Source of the DNA: JANLTP01 sp031363055
GTDB lineage: Bacteria; Pseudomonadota; Gammaproteobacteria; Burkholderiales; Burkholderiaceae_E
NCBI GenBank assembly: GCA_031363055.1
Contig: JANLTP010000162.1
Location: 1-6,775 of the forward strand
Direction of reading: 5' to 3'
DNA length: 6,775 bases
The notes below the pieces were generated by a model, which ran no database searches, was not told the DNA's origin, and worked only from the letters and a program-made list of their open reading frames with translations. Both the position numbers and the translations under genes were made by a program. This document shows, piece by piece, positions 6,214 through 6,775 of this stretch (position 1 is the stretch's first letter; each line of letters begins with the position of its first letter).

Positions 6214-6512
6214 TGTGTTTTCCTAAGTTCTTTCGCGAGCTCTTTCGCCGCCTTGATATCTTCGTCTTGCGAAGATTTGTCTCCACCACCGAGCAAAATT
6301 ACCAACTTTTTTCCGTGTTCGGTGTAGTACACACGCCAACCTGGACCGAAGTCGAACTTCAGTTCAATAACACCACCGCCCACCGATTCCGACCTTCCTG
6401 GATTTCCGAGCGAAAGTCTACGAATTCGGATGCTGATTCGCGCGCGAGTGGGCTTGTCCTTTAGACTTGCAAACCAAGCTGCGTACGCTTCAGTTTCACG
6501 TACATTGATCAT
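6210..6512 (-). CDS. higB: HigB/RelE-like toxin (phage Gp49-like addiction module killer protein)
   Basis: A 100-residue toxin of the RelE/ParE fold, related to the Gp49-like killer proteins; HigB relatives cut mRNA on the ribosome. Seen: RIRRLSLGNPG (29-39), GGGVIELKFDFGPGWRVYYT (45-64) with Arg60 in the conserved position, and VILLGGGDKSSQDEDIKAAK (71-90) with Lys79; all are family landmarks, so the gene looks intact. ATG 6512 is chosen because the fold begins at once and the ribosome-binding region (AAGAA) is just upstream. It forms an operon with the antitoxin through an ATGA overlap. A promoter-like element and palindromes lie immediately upstream, fitting the rule that toxin-antitoxin cassettes carry their own promoter. 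Confidence 0.9.
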   Translation of the reverse strand: MINVRETEAYAAWFASLKDKPTRARISIRIRRLSLGNPGRSESVGGGVIELKFDFGPGWRVYYTEHGKKLVILLGGGDKSSQDEDIKAAKELAKELRKTQ

Positions 6513-6518
6513 TTCTTG

Positions 6519-6547
6519 AATGTATCACATGGGATACGTATGCGCAA
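6519..6547 (-). promoter_or_regulatory. Possible higBA promoter
   Basis: The minus strand shows TTGCGC (6547-6542) and TACATT (6524-6519) separated by 17 bases, each matching a sigma-70 box at about four of six positions. The start point would fall at or next to the toxin ATG, giving a nearly leaderless message. Alternative boxes can be drawn, so this is tentative. Confidence 0.35.
6521..6541. promoter_or_regulatory. Inverted repeats overlapping the higBA promoter, likely HigA operator
   Basis: TGTATC and GATACG (6521-6526, 6533-6538) form an interrupted inverted repeat with a 6-base gap, and ATACGTAT (6534-6541) is a perfect 8-base palindrome. Both lie over the proposed -10 and spacer just before the toxin gene, where an autoregulating HTH antitoxin normally binds. 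Confidence 0.45.
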
Positions 6548-6555
6548 CTATCGTC

Positions 6556-6567
6556 TACAGCGCTGTA
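6556..6567. promoter_or_regulatory. Perfect 12-bp palindrome upstream of higBA
   Basis: TACAGCGCTGTA is fully self-complementary and sits about 10 bases upstream of the proposed -35 box, between the end of the tfoX copy 2 unit and higBA. It may be a second operator or activator site. It is not a LexA box, whose half-sites are in the opposite order (CTGT then ACAG). Confidence 0.4.
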
Positions 6568-6578
6568 ATCTAATGTTT

Positions 6579-6619
6579 TAAGTTAATCGGCTGAGAACGT
6601 TTGACATGAGGGGTTAGGC
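6579..6619 (-). other. attC-like site behind tfoX copy 2, degenerate
   Basis: R'' core GCCTAAC (6619-6613) contains the gene's TAA stop and is followed by CCCTCATGTCAAACGTT, closely matching the distal half of known attC sites, but then CTCAGC instead of the R' RRRY. Similarity to the copy 1 site ends at AACTTA (near 6579), where higBA cassette sequence begins. Confidence 0.5.
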
Positions 6620-6775
6620 GTCACCGCGCTTTGCCTTTGGTGCTCGCTGCTTCGAGACGGAATCCTGCTGCGCCGCCAGTAACGCCTTTGCTGCCCAGTG
6701 TCTCATTGCAGTTTTTCCAGTGAACACTTCCGGTGGAGCCTGATGGTACTGAAGCGTGGCAATTCCACCGTCCTT
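6614..6775 (-). CDS. TfoX N-terminal-domain protein, cassette copy 2 (partial)
   Basis: Only the last 53 codons are inside the window; the start lies beyond the right edge. From KDGGIATLQYHQ to AAQQDSVSK the protein is identical to copy 1, then it goes straight to QRAPKAKRGDA, lacking 15 residues of the basic tail and carrying P-to-Q and R-to-K changes around the junction. The frame is open and the stop is again inside GCCTAAC. The identity of the folded part, with change confined to the tail, suggests a recent duplication or re-insertion of the same cassette. Confidence 0.85.
   Translation of the reverse strand, partial: KDGGIATLQYHQAPPEVFTGKTAMRHWAAKALLAAQQDSVSKQRAPKAKRGDA

Larger units (their letters stand above)
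4500..6775 (-). mobile_element. Integron-type gene cassette array (no integrase in window)
   Basis: Four gene units read the same way on the minus strand: tfoX-like copy 2, higBA, HAD hydrolase, tfoX-like copy 1. Each is compact, with attC-type core sequence at the 3' end. GTTAGGC (plus-strand view of the R'' core GCCTAAC) occurs at 4534-4540, 5072-5078 and 6613-6619, each time containing the TAA stop of its gene. The unrelated functions, the toxin-antitoxin unit and the repeated cassette are all typical of sedentary chromosomal integrons. The left end is set where homology between the two tfoX units stops (about 4501), 13 bases after the mbfA stop. The array continues past the right edge, where an intI/attI platform would be expected if present. 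An integrase-less attC cluster is the alternative. Confidence 0.75.
6579..6775. repeat. Direct repeat, copy 2 (tfoX cassette end)
   Basis: Second copy of 4501-4741 in the same orientation, about 2.1 kb away, flanking the HAD and higBA cassettes. Net length differs by 44 bases (45-base deletion, one inserted G). It runs off the window, so the full repeat length is unknown. Confidence 0.95.

Noticed and set aside
6556..6567. LexA (SOS) box at the 12-bp palindrome
   Set aside because: The half-sites are ACAG then CTGT, the reverse of the LexA order, with no suitable spacing.
1..6775. CRISPR array, tRNA, rRNA or insertion sequence
   Set aside because: No regularly spaced direct repeats, no cloverleaf or rRNA signature, and no transposase or integrase motifs seen in any frame.

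Overview
The window looks like a proteobacterial chromosome segment, most plausibly a Burkholderiales-like betaproteobacterium, with a related gammaproteobacterium possible. This rests on an orphan Bug/TctC-type periplasmic binding protein, a plug-and-barrel TonB-dependent receptor of a type I associate with Burkholderiales, moderately high GC by eye, and a chromosomal integron-type cassette array. Taxonomy is inferred from protein families only.

Left part (1-4487), ordinary chromosomal genes: a Bug-family solute-binding protein on the minus strand (4-1071); divergent from it, a NadR/ribosylnicotinamide-kinase-like P-loop protein (1070-1612); directly behind that, the decayed remains of a TonB-dependent outer-membrane receptor (about 1613-3312) with no 5' end, two in-frame stops and a frameshift that probably marks an internal deletion; then an intact MbfA-type iron exporter with a ferritin-like domain fused to a VIT1 membrane domain (3399-4487). 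The two divergent genes share a CATG at their start codons. The Bug leader carries an in-frame hexamer repeat.

Right part (about 4500-6775), a cassette array read on the minus strand: tfoX-like copy 2 (cut by the window edge), a higBA-type toxin-antitoxin pair, a HAD hydrolase, and tfoX-like copy 1. Three of the four units end with the attC core GCCTAAC containing the TAA stop, as integron gene cassettes often do. The site behind the HAD gene (5001-5078) has both core boxes and a 6-bp inner stem; the site behind higA (5857-5913) is plausible; those behind the two tfoX copies have a clear first core but a degenerate second half. No integrase, transposase or attI is visible. If an integrase exists it should lie beyond the right edge, since every cassette reads away from that side; otherwise this is an integrase-less attC cluster.

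How it fits together: the left part holds uptake, cofactor and iron-homeostasis functions, with the outer-membrane uptake component lost and the iron-efflux component kept. The right part is accessory DNA inserted 13 bp behind the iron-exporter gene. Its toxin-antitoxin pair could stabilise the array, and its two nearly identical tfoX-like cassettes form about 0.2-kb direct repeats some 2.1 kb apart that could recombine.
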